The notes under the pieces were generated by a model, which did no database searches, was not told where the DNA came from, and saw nothing but the letters and a program-made list of their open reading frames with translations. From Pantoea latae (GTDB lineage Bacteria; Pseudomonadota; Gammaproteobacteria; Enterobacterales; Enterobacteriaceae), in NCBI RefSeq assembly GCF_002077695.1, contig NZ_MWUE01000022.1, positions 62,001 to 126,000 on the forward strand: a stretch of DNA of 64,000 nt, given 5' to 3'. A program made the translations under genes and the position numbers. Positions within the stretch are counted from its first letter, which is position 1. Every line of letters starts with the position of its first letter. Positions 45,672-56,585 of this stretch are shown piece after piece.

Positions 45672-46946
45672 ATGGACACTCTTCACCTTCCTCAAGCCAC
45701 GTCGCCTTTGGCCACGTGGCTTTATTATCTTGAGCATCTGCACGCGCAGACCATCGAGCTGGGGCTGGATCGCATTCGCTGCGTCGCGCAGCGCCTCGAC
45801 CTGCTGAAACCCGCGCCCTTCGTCTTTACTGTCGCCGGCACCAACGGCAAAGGCACCACCTGCCGCACGCTGGAAACCCTGCTGATGGCGGCGGGCTATC
45901 GCGTTGGCGTTTACAGTTCGCCGCATCTGGTGCGCTACACCGAACGCGTGCGCGTGCAGGGCCAAGAGCTGGACCCTGCGCTGCACAGCGCCAGCTTCGC
46001 CAAAATCGAAGCCGGGCGCGGCGACGTTTCCCTGACCTATTTTGAATTCGGCACGCTCTCCGCGCTGAACCTGTTTCAGCAGGCGCAGCTGGACGTGGTG
46101 ATCCTTGAAGTGGGGCTGGGTGGCCGCCTCGACGCCACCAATATCGTCGACGCCGACGTGGCGGTGGTAACCAGCATCGCGCTGGATCACACCGACTGGC
46201 TCGGTCCGGATCGCGAAAGCATTGGCCGCGAGAAAGCGGGCGTGTTCCGCGGCGGCAAGCCCGCCGTGGTGGGCGAGCCGGAGATGCCCGTCAGCATTGC
46301 CGCCGTGGCGGCGGAGAAGGGCGCGCTGCTGCTGCAGCGCGACCGCGACTGGCGCTACAGCCAGCAGGCGGAAAGCTGGGCATTCCGCGACGCGCAGGGC
46401 GAGCTGAACGATCTGCCGCTGCCGCAGGTGCCGCTGCCGAACGCAGCCACCGCGCTGGCGGCGCTGCGCGCATCCGGTCTCGGCGTCAGCGAAGCGATTA
46501 TCCGGCACTATTTGCCGCTGGCGATCCTGCCGGGCCGCTTTCAGACGGTCAGCGAATCGCCGCGCGTGATCCTCGACGTGGCGCACAATCCCCACGCCGC
46601 GAGCTATCTCGCCTCGCGTCTGGCGCAGCTGCCGACGCGCGGTCGCGTGCGCGCGGTGGTCGGCATGCTGCATGATAAAGATATCGCTGGCACCCTGGCG
46701 GCGCTGGCGCCGCAGATCGACCGCTGGTACTGCGCGCCGCTCGACGGCCCGCGCGGCGCCAGCGCCGACGAGCTGATGGCGCATCTGCCCGCTGAGGCGG
46801 CGACAGCGTTTGCTGACGTAGAGAGCGCCTGGCAGGCGGCGCGTCGCGAGGCGGACGCGCAGGATATCGTGCTGGTGTGTGGATCTTTCCACACCGTGGC
46901 GCAGGTCATGGAATCGACAGAGATGGAGAAAGGTCGTGGCGAGTAA
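45672..46946 (+). CDS. folC: Dihydrofolate synthase / folylpolyglutamate synthase FolC
   Basis: 424 residues (E. coli 422). P-loop AGTNGKGTTCRTLE (about residues 55-68), VILEVGLGGRLDATN and DHTDWLG are signatures of the Mur-ligase-like folate family. It joins glutamate to dihydropteroate and extends the polyglutamate tail. The last 11 bases overlap the GTG start of dedD. Confidence 0.96.
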   Translation: MDTLHLPQATSPLATWLYYLEHLHAQTIELGLDRIRCVAQRLDLLKPAPFVFTVAGTNGKGTTCRTLETLLMAAGYRVGVYSSPHLVRYTERVRVQGQELDPALHSASFAKIEAGRGDVSLTYFEFGTLSALNLFQQAQLDVVILEVGLGGRLDATNIVDADVAVVTSIALDHTDWLGPDRESIGREKAGVFRGGKPAVVGEPEMPVSIAAVAAEKGALLLQRDRDWRYSQQAESWAFRDAQGELNDLPLPQVPLPNAATALAALRASGLGVSEAIIRHYLPLAILPGRFQTVSESPRVILDVAHNPHAASYLASRLAQLPTRGRVRAVVGMLHDKDIAGTLAALAPQIDRWYCAPLDGPRGASADELMAHLPAEAATAFADVESAWQAARREADAQDIVLVCGSFHTVAQVMESTEMEKGRGE

Positions 46947-47700
46947 GTTTCAGAACCGCCTGGTCGGCACCATTATTCTGGTGGCGGTGGGCGTGATTGT
47001 GCTGCCGGGCCTGCTGGACGGCAAAAAGAAACACTATAAAGAGGAGTTCGCGGCGATCCCGCTGGTGCCGAAGCCCGACGATCAGCAGGACAGCGAGATG
47101 GTGCCGCCAGTGACGCAGCCGTTGCCTGCGCAGCCGCCGCAGGGTGCGGGCAGCGCGGTGAGCAACACCGCCAGCACGGCCAGCAACCCGGTCGCCGAAC
47201 AGGGCAACGCCACGCCGCAGAGCAGCAGCGAGCCGAGCGTGGTGACGCCGCCGCCGGTGCATCAGAGCGCACCGGCGAAGCCGCGCCAGACCGAGCAGCC
47301 GAAAGCGAAACCGGTGGAACAGCCGAAAGCGAAGCCGGTCGAGCAGCCGAAAGCCCAGCCGAAGCCGGTTGAGCAGCCAAAGCCGGTTGAGCAGCCAAAG
47401 CCGGTTGAGTCTAAGCCGGCGGAAACGCCGAAGGCCGCAGAGCAGAGCGCGCCAGCCGGTCAGGCCTACGTGGTGCAGCTCGGCGCGCTGAAAAACGCGG
47501 CGAAGGTAAGCGAAATCGTAGCGAAGCTGCGCCTGTCGGGCTATCGCGCCTTTACCGTACCGTCGACGCCGGTGCAGGGACAAATCACCCGTATCTACGT
47601 CGGGCCGGACGCGTCGAAAGCCAAACTGCAGGGCTCGCTTGCCGAGCTGCAGAGCGTCTCTGGACTGGGTGGGGTGGTGAAACCCTACAGCGCGCATTAG
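46936..47700 (+). CDS. dedD: Cell-division SPOR-domain protein DedD
   Basis: 254 residues from GTG at 46936 (VASKFQNRLVGTI), after AAAGG and inside the end of folC. One membrane helix (about residues 9-27), a long proline/glutamine-rich periplasmic linker, and a C-terminal SPOR domain (AYVVQLGALKNAAKVSEIV and onwards) that binds denuded glycan strands at the septum. The linker includes an imperfect KPVEQPKx repeat array, longer than in E. coli, explaining the extra length. Confidence 0.95.
   Translation: MASKFQNRLVGTIILVAVGVIVLPGLLDGKKKHYKEEFAAIPLVPKPDDQQDSEMVPPVTQPLPAQPPQGAGSAVSNTASTASNPVAEQGNATPQSSSEPSVVTPPPVHQSAPAKPRQTEQPKAKPVEQPKAKPVEQPKAQPKPVEQPKPVEQPKPVESKPAETPKAAEQSAPAGQAYVVQLGALKNAAKVSEIVAKLRLSGYRAFTVPSTPVQGQITRIYVGPDASKAKLQGSLAELQSVSGLGGVVKPYSAH
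47297..47411 (+). repeat. Tandem repeat inside dedD
   Basis: Units of about 18-27 bases encode KPVEQPKA-like steps; the last three (AAGCCGGTTGAGCAGCCA) are nearly identical. These are coding repeats prone to length change by slippage. Confidence 0.85.
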
Positions 47701-47872
47701 GCCATTGATTGGCGCCGCCGATAGCATAAAAAGGCGGCGCCGCACAAGGCGCTAAACGCGCAGATAAAATAAAAATTCTTTTTAATTCAATACCTTTTGG
47801 CGTTGAATCTGAGTCGGGCGAGGAAAGTTTTTTTCATCGCCCTTTTTATGGAAACAGAAAGGGAAAAGCGCT

Positions 47873-47901
47873 ACGCAAACGTTTTCTTTTTCTGTTAGAA
47901 T
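47873..47901 (+). promoter_or_regulatory. PurR box and promoter of cvpA-purF
   Basis: ACGCAAACGTTTTCTT (47873-47888) matches the PurR consensus fully, and TAGAAT (47896-47901) follows as -10. The site should make cvpA-purF repressible by purines. In front of it, 47710-47745 holds a GGCGCCGCC/GGCGGCGCC hairpin after dedD. Confidence 0.9.
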
Positions 47902-47952
47902 GCGCCCCGAACTGGATGCAGGGGTGCAAACGCACTGGCGCTGGAAGAGTTC

Positions 47953-48438
47953 ATGGTCTGGATTGATTACGTCATAATTGCGGTAGTTGGTTTTTCGGCT
48001 CTGGTCAGCCTGATTCGAGGGTTTGTCCGCGAAGCCTTATCTCTCGTTACCTGGGGATGCGCGTTTTTTGTCGCCAGTCACTACTACGCCTACCTTGCAG
48101 TCTGGTTTACAGGTTTTGACGACGAACTGGTGCGTAACGGCATCGCTATCGCGGTGCTGTTCGTCGCGACGCTGATTGTCGGCGCGATAGTCAACTATGT
48201 GATCGGCTCGCTGGTGGAAAAGACCGGCCTGTCGGGAACCGACAGGGTGTTGGGGGTCTGTTTCGGGGCGCTACGCGGCGTGCTGATCGTCAGCGCGATG
48301 CTTTTTTTCCTCGATACATTCACCGGCTTTTCAAAAAGCCCGGACTGGCAGCAGTCCCAGCTCATTCCCCAGTTCAGTTCTATCATCAGATGGTTTTTTG
48401 ACTACCTGAAAAGCACGTCGAGTTTTTTACCCCGGTGA
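47953..48438 (+). CDS. cvpA: Colicin V production protein CvpA
   Basis: 161 residues, four predicted membrane helices, with [27 protein letters not shown] split at the start and the conserved [17 protein letters not shown] (about residues 97-113). It is needed for colicin V release and for resistance to bile acids in other enterobacteria. It shares the PurR-controlled promoter with purF, 36 bases downstream. Confidence 0.95.
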   Translation: MVWIDYVIIAVVGFSALVSLIRGFVREALSLVTWGCAFFVASHYYAYLAVWFTGFDDELVRNGIAIAVLFVATLIVGAIVNYVIGSLVEKTGLSGTDRVLGVCFGALRGVLIVSAMLFFLDTFTGFSKSPDWQQSQLIPQFSSIIRWFFDYLKSTSSFLPR

Positions 48439-48474
48439 CGCCACCGGGAGTGCGGCTAATGAGGAAATGACAAC

Positions 48475-49992
48475 ATGTGCGGTATTGTTGGTATCACCGG
48501 GTTTATGCCGGTCAACCAGTCGATCTATGATGCGTTAACGGTGCTTCAGCACCGCGGGCAGGATGCCGCAGGCATTTGTACCATCGATGCGCTGAAGTGC
48601 TTCCGTCTGCGTAAGGCGAACGGCCTCGTCAGCGATGTGTTCGAAGCGCGCCACATGCAGCGTCTGCAGGGCAACATGGGGATCGGCCACGTTCGTTACC
48701 CGACCGCAGGCAGCTCCAGCGCCTCTGAAGCGCAGCCGTTCTACGTTAACTCGCCGTACGGTATTACGCTGGCCCATAACGGTAACCTGACCAACGCGCA
48801 CGACCTGCGCAAGCACCTGTTCGAAAAGGGCCGCCGTCACGTCAACACCACGTCTGATTCTGAAATCCTGCTCAATATCTTCGCGCAGGAGCTGGATCGT
48901 TTTCAGCATGACCCGCTGGAAGCAGACAACATTTTCGCTGCGGTGGCGGCGGTGCATCAGCAGGTGCGCGGCGCATACGCCGTGGTCGCCATGATCATCG
49001 GCCACGGCATGGTCGCCTTCCGCGATCCCAACGGCATTCGTCCGCTGGTGCTGGGCAAGCGCGTGCTGCCGGACAGCCGCGTCGAGTATATGGTCGCCTC
49101 TGAGAGCGTGGCGCTCGACACGCTGGGCTTTGAGTTCCTGCGCGACGTCGCGCCGGGCGAGGGCGTCTACATTACCGAAGCGGGCCAGCTGTTTACCCGC
49201 CAGTGCGCCGAGAACCCGAAAAGCAATCCCTGCCTGTTCGAGTACGTCTACTTTGCGCGCCCGGACTCGTTCCTCGACAAGATCTCCGTCTACAGCGCGC
49301 GCGTGCGCATGGGCACCAAGCTGGGCGAGAAGATCGCCCGCGAATGGGAAGATCTCGATATCGACGTGGTGATCCCGATCCCGGAAACCTCCACCGATAT
49401 CGCGCTGGAGATTGCGCGCATTCTTAACAAACCCTATCGCCAGGGCTTTGTGAAAAACCGCTACGTCGGCCGCACCTTTATCATGCCGGGCCAGCAGCTG
49501 CGCCGCAGCGCCGTTCGCCGCAAGCTCAACGCTAACCGCGCCGAGTTCCGCGACAAGAACGTGCTGCTGGTGGATGACTCCATCGTGCGCGGCACCACCT
49601 CGGAGCAGATTATCGAGATGGCGCGCGAAGCGGGCGCGAAACGCGTTTATCTGGCGTCCGCCGCGCCGGAGATTCGCTTCCCGAACGTCTACGGCATCGA
49701 TATGCCGAGCGCCACCGAGCTGATCGCCCACGGTCGTGAAGTGGATGAGATCTGCCAGCTGATCAAAGCTGACGCGCTGATTTTCCAGGATCTCAACGAC
49801 CTGATTGAAGCGGTGCGCGAAGAGAACCCCGATATCGCCCAGTTCGAATGCTCGGTGTTTAACGGCGTCTACGTGACGAAAGATGTCGATCAGCAGTATC
49901 TGGAGTACCTCCAGTCGCTGCGTAACGACGACGCTAAAGCGCTGCAGCGTCAGAATGAAGTCGAGAACCTCGAGCTGCATAACGAAGGCTAA
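48475..49992 (+). CDS. purF: Amidophosphoribosyltransferase PurF
   Basis: 505 residues (E. coli 505). The nucleophile Cys follows Met1 ([10 protein letters not shown]); the N-terminal glutaminase domain and the C-terminal PRPP-binding motif [14 protein letters not shown] (about residues 364-377) are complete. It makes phosphoribosylamine from PRPP and glutamine in the first step of purine synthesis. Confidence 0.97.
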   Translation: MCGIVGITGFMPVNQSIYDALTVLQHRGQDAAGICTIDALKCFRLRKANGLVSDVFEARHMQRLQGNMGIGHVRYPTAGSSSASEAQPFYVNSPYGITLAHNGNLTNAHDLRKHLFEKGRRHVNTTSDSEILLNIFAQELDRFQHDPLEADNIFAAVAAVHQQVRGAYAVVAMIIGHGMVAFRDPNGIRPLVLGKRVLPDSRVEYMVASESVALDTLGFEFLRDVAPGEGVYITEAGQLFTRQCAENPKSNPCLFEYVYFARPDSFLDKISVYSARVRMGTKLGEKIAREWEDLDIDVVIPIPETSTDIALEIARILNKPYRQGFVKNRYVGRTFIMPGQQLRRSAVRRKLNANRAEFRDKNVLLVDDSIVRGTTSEQIIEMAREAGAKRVYLASAAPEIRFPNVYGIDMPSATELIAHGREVDEICQLIKADALIFQDLNDLIEAVREENPDIAQFECSVFNGVYVTKDVDQQYLEYLQSLRNDDAKALQRQNEVENLELHNEG

Positions 49993-50018
49993 GCGCGTTT
50001 TCAGCGATAATAAATGTG

Positions 50019-50053
50019 CAAACGGGGCGGAGAAATCCGCCCCGTTTGTTTTC
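50019..50053 (+). terminator. purF terminator
   Basis: CAAACGGGGCGGA-GAAA-TCCGCCCCGTTTG, a 13-bp perfect stem with a GNRA-type loop, followed by TTTTC. Confidence 0.9.
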
Positions 50054-50105
50054 GCAATCTGCAGCGGGTTATCATGGCGCCTCACTGAACAGGCAAGGAA
50101 GAAGT

Positions 50106-50675
50106 ATGAAACGACTCATCATTGGCATCTCGGGCGCAAGCGGCGCGATTTACGGCGTGCGGCTGCTGCAGGTGCTGCAGCAGGTCAGCGAGGTGGAAAC
50201 CCATCTGGTGATGAGTCCGGCGGCGCGTCAAACCCTGAGCCTGGAGACCGACTACAGCCTGCGCGACGTGCAGGCGCTGGCGGATGTGGTGCATGACGTG
50301 CGCGATATCGCCGCCAGCATCTCGTCAGGCTCGTTTAAAACCCTCGGCATGGCGATCCTGCCCTGTTCGATGAAAACCCTTTCCGGCATCGTTCACAGCT
50401 ACAGCGACAGCCTGCTGACGCGCGCCGCCGACGTGGTGCTGAAAGAGCAGCGCAAGCTGGTGCTGGGCGTGCGCGAAACCCCGCTGCACATTGGTCACCT
50501 GCGCATGATGACCACCGCCGCCGAGCTGGGTGCGGTGATTATGCCGCCGGTGCCCGCCTTCTACCATCGGCCGCAGTCGATAATGGAGCTGGTGGATCAA
50601 ACGGTTAACCGGGTGGTCGATCAGTTTGACATCACGCTGCCGCAGGATCTGTTTACGCGCTGGAATGGTGCATAA
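50106..50675 (+). CDS. ubiX: Flavin prenyltransferase UbiX
   Basis: 189 residues from the ATG at 50106 with AGGAAG ahead; an in-frame start at 50016 lies in the purF terminator. Motif GISGASGAIYGVRLLQVL binds FMN, and VLGVRETPLHIGHLRMM and PPVPAFYHRP are characteristic. It makes prenylated FMN, the cofactor of UbiD in ubiquinone synthesis. Follows purF as in E. coli. Confidence 0.96.
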   Translation: MKRLIIGISGASGAIYGVRLLQVLQQVSEVETHLVMSPAARQTLSLETDYSLRDVQALADVVHDVRDIAASISSGSFKTLGMAILPCSMKTLSGIVHSYSDSLLTRAADVVLKEQRKLVLGVRETPLHIGHLRMMTTAAELGAVIMPPVPAFYHRPQSIMELVDQTVNRVVDQFDITLPQDLFTRWNGA

Positions 50676-50728
50676 GCGCCTTTATTTGCACTTTTTAAGT
50701 GCGAATTCGCGCGGGCGATCACTCTTCG

Positions 50729-50871
50729 TGCATTTGGTGCACCAAAAGTTAACAAGGTCGCTTTTTCTCTCTGACATCGCTGATATATTCCCCTCACAAA
50801 CTCGGCCGAACCGCCTCGCTGGCGGCGCGCCGGGCGCGCGAATGGCTTGCATTGCTGGCATGAAATATGCA
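50729..50871 (+). promoter_or_regulatory. Sigma-54 promoter and NtrC-like site before hisJ
   Basis: TGGCATGAAATATGCA (50856-50871) has the GG-N10-GC spacing of a sigma-54 -24/-12 element. About 115 bases upstream, TGCATTTGGTGCACCAAAA (50729-50747) resembles an NtrC enhancer half-site TGCACCAA. E. coli argT is a known nitrogen-starvation gene of this type. Confidence 0.65.
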
Positions 50872-50943
50872 AGAAATATGTGGCTTAACAAGCGCAAACA
50901 CATCACGCACCCATAACAAAAAGCACTTCACTGAGGGTTATCT

Positions 50944-51726
50944 ATGAAAAAGCGAGTTCTGGCTCTTTCTCTCATGCTGGGCCTGACCAGCGCCGCCAGC
51001 GTCTTCGCCGCGGTGCCGTCGTCGATTCGCATTGGGACTGACCCGACTTACCCGCCGTTTGAATCGAAAAACGCGCAAGGACAGTTAGTAGGCTTCGATA
51101 TCGATCTTGCCAACGAAATCTGTAAACGCATTAACAGCAAATGCACCTATGTCGAGAGCGACTTCGACGCGCTGATCCCGTCGCTGAAGGCGAAGAAAAT
51201 CGACGCCATCATCTCCTCGCTGTCGATTACCGCCAAGCGTCAGGAAGAGATCGCCTTCTCCGACAAGCTCTATGCGGCCAACGCGCGTCTGGTGGCGCCG
51301 AAAGGCTCGCCGATCCAGCCGACTATTGAATCGCTGAAGGGCAAAAATATCGGCCTGCTGCAGGGCACCACGCAGGAAACCTACGCCAACGAGAACTGGC
51401 GCCCGAAAGGGGTGAACGTTACGCCTTATGCGAACCAGGACCTGGTCTATCAGGATCTGAACGCGGGCCGTATCGACGCCGCGTTTCAGGATGAAGTGCA
51501 GGCGAGCGAAGGCTTCCTGAAGCAGCCGGTCGGCAAGAACTACGCCTTCGCCGGTCCGGCGGTGAAAGACGATAAAATCTTTGGCGTCGGCACCGGTATG
51601 GGACTGCGCAAAGACGACAGCGAGCTGAAAGCGGCGATCGATAAAGCGTTCGAAGCGATGCGCAAAGACGGCACCTACGATAAGATTGCGAAAAAGTATT
51701 TTGATTTCAATGTGTACGGTGACTAA
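50944..51726 (+). CDS. hisJ: Periplasmic basic amino-acid binding protein (ArgT/HisJ type)
   Basis: 260 residues with signal peptide (cleavage after FAA). SBP family 3 signatures are [28 protein letters not shown] and the specificity region [22 protein letters not shown] (split). It shares features with both HisJ (TDPTYx[16 protein letters not shown]) and ArgT (NVYGD end, [12 protein letters not shown]). Only one gene is present where E. coli has argT and hisJ, so the name is a best fit. It captures histidine, lysine, arginine or ornithine for HisQMP. Confidence 0.9.
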   Translation: MKKRVLALSLMLGLTSAASVFAAVPSSIRIGTDPTYPPFESKNAQGQLVGFDIDLANEICKRINSKCTYVESDFDALIPSLKAKKIDAIISSLSITAKRQEEIAFSDKLYAANARLVAPKGSPIQPTIESLKGKNIGLLQGTTQETYANENWRPKGVNVTPYANQDLVYQDLNAGRIDAAFQDEVQASEGFLKQPVGKNYAFAGPAVKDDKIFGVGTGMGLRKDDSELKAAIDKAFEAMRKDGTYDKIAKKYFDFNVYGD

Positions 51727-51832
51727 CCCTGTCGACCTTTACCTGATGGTTACACGCTGAACCGATCAGGACTGCTCGCTGGTACGCCAGCGGGCAGAAC
51801 ATTGATTTTTTCTCCACGACGGGATTGATTAC

Positions 51833-52519
51833 ATGCTGTACGGCTATTCTGAGGTTATTCTCAAAGGCACCCTGGTGACGCTGGAGCTGGCGCTCAGTTC
51901 AGTGGTGCTGGCGGTGGTGCTCGGCCTGATTGGCGCGGGCGCGAAACTCTCCCGCAGCCGCCCGCTGGCGATGCTGTTTGAAGGCTACACCACGCTGATC
52001 CGCGGCGTGCCTGACCTGGTGCTGATGCTGCTGATCTTCTACGGTTTGCAGATCGCCCTTAACTCACTCACCGACGCGCTGGGACTCGCCCAGTTCGATA
52101 TCGACCCGATGGTGGCCGGTATCATTACGCTCGGCTTTATCTACGGCGCCTACTTTACCGAAACCTTTCGCGGCGCGTTTCTGGCGGTGCCGAAAGGGCA
52201 GATCGAGGCCGCCACGGCGTTCGGCTTCACCGGCTCGCAGGTGTTTCGCCGCATTCTGTTTCCCGGCATGATGCGCTACGCGCTGCCGGGCATCGGCAAT
52301 AACTGGCAGGTGATCCTGAAAGCCACCGCGCTGGTGTCGCTGCTCGGGCTGGAAGATGTGGTAAAAGCGACGCAGCTGGCGGGCAAAAGCACCTGGCAGC
52401 CGTTCTACTTCGCCATTGTCGCCGGCGCGATCTATTTAATCTTTACCACGCTGTCGAACGGCGTGCTGTGGTGGCTGAACCGCCGCTACTCGGTGGGCGT
52501 AAAAAGGGCAGAGCTATGA
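51833..52519 (+). CDS. hisQ: Histidine/basic amino acid ABC permease HisQ
   Basis: 228 residues (same as E. coli), five membrane helices. The EAA loop IEAATAFGFTGSQVFRRILFPG (split in two) contacts the ATPase. Forms a heteromeric channel with HisM. Overlaps hisM by four bases (ATGA). Confidence 0.96.
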   Translation: MLYGYSEVILKGTLVTLELALSSVVLAVVLGLIGAGAKLSRSRPLAMLFEGYTTLIRGVPDLVLMLLIFYGLQIALNSLTDALGLAQFDIDPMVAGIITLGFIYGAYFTETFRGAFLAVPKGQIEAATAFGFTGSQVFRRILFPGMMRYALPGIGNNWQVILKATALVSLLGLEDVVKATQLAGKSTWQPFYFAIVAGAIYLIFTTLSNGVLWWLNRRYSVGVKRAEL

Positions 52520-53232
52520 TCGATATTATTCAGGAGTACTGGAAATCCCTGCTCTGGACCGACGGCTATCGCTTTACCGGCGTCGCCATCACCCTGTGGC
52601 TGCTGATCCTGTCGGTGGTGATCGGCGGCTGTCTGGCGGTGCTGCTGGCTATCGCACGCGTGTCGCCGAACCGTTTCGTCAGCACCCCGGTCTGGCTGTT
52701 TACCTATGTGTTTCGCGGCACGCCGCTCTACGTGCAGCTGCTGGTGTTCTACTCCGGCATGTATACGCTGGAGGTGGTGAAAGGCTCCGAGCTGCTGAAC
52801 GCCTTTTTCCGCAGCGGCCTTAACTGTACGCTGCTGGCGTTTACCCTTAACACCTGCGCCTATACCACGGAGATTTTCGCCGGGGCAATCCGCGCCGTGC
52901 CGCACGGCGAGATCGAGGCGGCGCGCGCCTACGGCTTCTCCACCTTTAAGCTCTACCGCTGCATTATTCTGCCGTCCGCGCTGCGCACCGCGCTGCCTGC
53001 CTACAGCAACGAGGTGATCCTGATGCTGCACTCTACGGCGCTCGCTTTTACCGCCACAGTGCCGGATCTGCTGAAAATCGCGCGCGACATCAACTCCGCG
53101 ACCTATCAGCCCTTTACCGCGTTCGGCATTGCGGCGGTGCTCTATCTGATTATCTCCTATGTGTTGATTAGCCTGTTCCGTCTGGCGGAACGTCGCTTTC
53201 TCGCACACATCAAACCTTCGTCATCGCATTGA
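52516..53232 (+). CDS. hisM: Histidine/basic amino acid ABC permease HisM
   Basis: 238 residues from the ATG at 52516, inside the hisQ stop; the frame from 52468 is rejected. EAA loop [21 protein letters not shown] (split) and five helices. E. coli HisM is 238 residues. Pairs with HisQ in the inner membrane. Confidence 0.96.
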   Translation: MIDIIQEYWKSLLWTDGYRFTGVAITLWLLILSVVIGGCLAVLLAIARVSPNRFVSTPVWLFTYVFRGTPLYVQLLVFYSGMYTLEVVKGSELLNAFFRSGLNCTLLAFTLNTCAYTTEIFAGAIRAVPHGEIEAARAYGFSTFKLYRCIILPSALRTALPAYSNEVILMLHSTALAFTATVPDLLKIARDINSATYQPFTAFGIAAVLYLIISYVLISLFRLAERRFLAHIKPSSSH

Positions 53233-53240
53233 GTAGAACT

Positions 53241-54014
53241 ATGGCTGAAAACAAATTAAGCGTGACCGAACTGCACAAGCGTTACGGTGACCATGAAGTA
53301 TTAAAAGGCGTCTCTTTACAGGCCAATGCGGGCGATGTGATCAGCATTATCGGCTCCTCCGGCTCCGGTAAAAGCACCTTCCTGCGCTGCATTAACTTTC
53401 TGGAAAAGCCGAGCGAAGGCACCATTTCCGTCACCAGCGAGCCGATCAATCTGGTGCGCGACACCGACGGACAGCTCAAGGTCGCCGACAAAGAGCAGCT
53501 GCGCTCGCTGCGCACGCGCCTCACCATGGTGTTCCAGCACTTCAACCTCTGGAGCCATATGACGGTGCTGGAGAATGTGATGGAGGCGCCGATTCAGGTG
53601 CTGGGGCTGAGCAAAGCAGACGCTCGCGCCCGCGCCATAAACTATCTCAACAAGGTTGGCATCGACGAGCGCGCGCAGGCGAAATATCCGGTGCATCTCT
53701 CTGGCGGTCAGCAGCAGCGCGTCTCGATCGCGCGCGCGCTGGCGATGGAGCCGGAAGTGCTGCTGTTCGATGAGCCGACCTCGGCGCTCGATCCCGAGCT
53801 GGTGGGCGAAGTGCTGCGTATCATGCAGAAGCTGGCGGAAGAGGGCAAAACCATGGTGGTGGTGACCCATGAGATGGAGTTCGCGCGCCACGTCTCCAGC
53901 CATGTGATCTTTCTGCATCAGGGCAAGATTGAGGAAGAAGGGCCGCCGGACGTGCTGTTCGGCAACCCGAAAAGCCCGCGCTTGCAGCAGTTTCTTAAAG
54001 GTTCGCTGAAGTAA
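53241..54014 (+). CDS. hisP: Histidine/basic amino acid ABC ATPase HisP
   Basis: 257 residues from the ATG at 53241 ([16 protein letters not shown]), as in E. coli HisP. Walker [10 protein letters not shown]-loop VFQHFN, signature LSGGQQQR, Walker [13 protein letters not shown] and H-loop VTHEM are all intact. Two copies drive import by HisQM. Confidence 0.97.
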   Translation: MAENKLSVTELHKRYGDHEVLKGVSLQANAGDVISIIGSSGSGKSTFLRCINFLEKPSEGTISVTSEPINLVRDTDGQLKVADKEQLRSLRTRLTMVFQHFNLWSHMTVLENVMEAPIQVLGLSKADARARAINYLNKVGIDERAQAKYPVHLSGGQQQRVSIARALAMEPEVLLFDEPTSALDPELVGEVLRIMQKLAEEGKTMVVVTHEMEFARHVSSHVIFLHQGKIEEEGPPDVLFGNPKSPRLQQFLKGSLK

Positions 54015-54015
54015 A

Positions 54016-54043
54016 CGCCGCCTCCTCGACTGAAGAGGCGGCG
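54016..54043. terminator. Hairpin between convergent hisP and yfcH
   Basis: CGCCGCCTC (54016-54024) and GAGGCGGCG (54035-54043), 9 bp, with a short T-run (TTTA) on the minus side only. Probably serves both genes. Confidence 0.55.
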
Positions 54044-54055
54044 CGGAACCGGCGG

Positions 54056-54976
54056 TCAGGCTGCACCTTTGTCCGCCGGTTTGCCCACCACATCCTGCAG
54101 CGCCTCCTGTAGGTCATACCAGCGAAAGCCAAAGCCGGCCGCCTCCAGCCGTTTCGGCAGCACATGCTGTCCGCCCAGCACCAGCACCGCCGATTCACCC
54201 ATCATCAGCCTGATGGCGCTGGCGGGCGTGCGCATAAAGGCGGGACGGTGCATCACGTGGCCCAGCGTGGCGGCGAACTGCTCGTTGCGCACCGCGTAGG
54301 GCGACACCATATTGAACGGGCCGCTTAGCGCGTCGTTATCAAGCAGCCAGAGGATAGCGTTGACCATATCGTCGATATGGATCCACGGCAGATACTGTTT
54401 GCCGCTGCCGATGGGTCCGCCGACGCCGAGCCTGAACGGCAGCTTCATCTTGCCCAACGCGCCGCCTTCGCTGGCCAGCACCACGCCGGTGCGCAGCAAA
54501 CAGACGCGGGTGCGCTCGCTCTGTGCGCTAAGCGCCAGCTGTTCCCAGCGCGCGCAGAGCTGGTGGGTAAATTCATCCTGACCGCTGTCCTCTTCGGTCA
54601 GCACCAGGTCGCCGGTATCCCCATAGTAGCCGGTCGCCGAGCCGGATATCAGCACGCGCGGCGGATGCGCGCTGGCGTTGATTAGCGAGGCGATGCGTTC
54701 GGTGATCTGCCAGCGGCTTTCGCACAGCAGCTGTTTTTGCTGTTCGGTCCAGCGTTTGTCGGCGATGGGCTCGCCGGCGAGGTTAATTACCGCATCGACG
54801 CCGTCAAGGTTCTGCTGCTGCGCCAGTCCCGACCAGAGGGCGACGCGCGCGTCGAGCTTTTCGCGCGCGGCGGCGACGTCGCGCGTCACCGCGCTGACCT
54901 GATGCCCGAGCAGCAGCAGGCGTGGAATAAGATGGCGGCCGATCAGCCCGGTGCCGCCGGTCATCAGAATGTGCAT
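54056..54976 (-). CDS. yfcH: SDR-family nucleotide-sugar epimerase-like protein YfcH
   Basis: 306 residues from the ATG at 54976 ([16 protein letters not shown]), which lines up with E. coli YfcH (297). The GxxGxxG of an extended SDR is present; the catalytic Ser and YxxxK lie in [13 protein letters not shown] (the Y-x-x-x-K lysine is not evident). The C-terminal DUF1731 extension contains [20 protein letters not shown]. The function is unknown. Confidence 0.93.
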   Translation of the reverse strand: MHILMTGGTGLIGRHLIPRLLLLGHQVSAVTRDVAAAREKLDARVALWSGLAQQQNLDGVDAVINLAGEPIADKRWTEQQKQLLCESRWQITERIASLINASAHPPRVLISGSATGYYGDTGDLVLTEEDSGQDEFTHQLCARWEQLALSAQSERTRVCLLRTGVVLASEGGALGKMKLPFRLGVGGPIGSGKQYLPWIHIDDMVNAILWLLDNDALSGPFNMVSPYAVRNEQFAATLGHVMHRPAFMRTPASAIRLMMGESAVLVLGGQHVLPKRLEAAGFGFRWYDLQEALQDVVGKPADKGAA

Positions 54977-55145
54977 GTCGCGTCTCCTTATCATTTTTCT
55001 GCTACGCACTGTTTCAGCATAGAAGAAGCGCGGCCGCGCGCTGCCGGCCTGCGTCGCGCTTTGAGAACATCGGACCAGCCGGAGATTGCTTTGCTGAAAA
55101 AAAGTCGGTAAATATCAGGCTACCCGGATAAGCCTGTTGAGGTAG

Positions 55146-55790
<645 letters not shown>

Positions 55791-55903
55791 GTTGCGCCGC
55801 TTGCTCAGACGAGCGGAAGTGATTACCTTACAGCACACTATAACAACGACGTGGCAATCAGGTGCGTGTCGCACGGCACGCCAGAACAGAAAAGGGTTTC
55901 CGG

Positions 55904-56422
55904 ATGGTGGATCAAACCGCGGGCGACGGCATCGAGTGGGTCGATATCGTCAATGAAGAGAATGAGGTGATCGCGCAGGCGACGCGCGCGCAGATGCGTG
56001 CGCAGCGAATGCGTCATCGCGCGACCTATATCGTGGTGCATGACGGCGCAGGCAAAATCCTGGTGCAGCGTCGCACTGAGACGAAAGACTTCATGCCCGG
56101 TATGCTGGACGCCACCGCGGGCGGCGTGGTGCAGAGCGGAGAAGATCTGCTGGAGTCGGCGCGCCGCGAGGCGGAAGAGGAGCTGGGCATCGCCGATGTG
56201 CCTTTCGCCGAGCACGGCAAGTTCTACTTCGAAGATGAGCATGTCCGCGTCTGGGGCGGTCTGTTTAGCTGCGTTTATCACGGCCCGTTCGCCATGCAGG
56301 AAGAAGAGGTGGACGAGGTATTCTGGATGACGCCGGATGAGATCACCGCGCGCTGCGATGAGTTTACCGATGATTCGCTGAAGGCGCTCTCGCTGTGGCT
56401 GACGCGCAACGGCGACGCTTAA
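55904..56422 (+). CDS. yfcD: Nudix hydrolase YfcD
   Basis: 172 residues from the ATG at 55904 (MVDQTAGDG); the longer frame adds residues that do not align with E. coli YfcD (180). Nudix box [24 protein letters not shown] (residues split; G-x5-E-x7-REUxEE), preceded by [14 protein letters not shown] and [10 protein letters not shown]. It hydrolyses an undefined nucleoside diphosphate derivative. Confidence 0.93.
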   Translation: MVDQTAGDGIEWVDIVNEENEVIAQATRAQMRAQRMRHRATYIVVHDGAGKILVQRRTETKDFMPGMLDATAGGVVQSGEDLLESARREAEEELGIADVPFAEHGKFYFEDEHVRVWGGLFSCVYHGPFAMQEEEVDEVFWMTPDEITARCDEFTDDSLKALSLWLTRNGDA

Positions 56423-56437
56423 AATAGTTGGTTGAAA

Positions 56438-56463
56438 AAACGCCCGTCTGGGCGTTTTTTTTG
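56438..56463. terminator. yfcD terminator
   Basis: CGCCC-GTCT-GGGCG (56441-56454) flanked by A- and T-runs, so it can work in both directions. Confidence 0.85.
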
Positions 56464-56528
56464 TTTTTGCGGCCTGTGATGCTTGTGCTGTTCAGACGCG
56501 AGTAAGATTCGGCACCAGGCGATGCGGT

Positions 56529-56558
56529 AAAAAAAAGAGCATGCGCGTGCATGCTCTT
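56529..56558 (-). terminator. pta terminator
   Basis: AAGAGCATGC-ACGC-GCATGCTCTT on the minus strand followed by a long T-run. Confidence 0.9.
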
Positions 56559-56585
56559 GTTCGTCAGGATGTAAACCCAGAAGGC

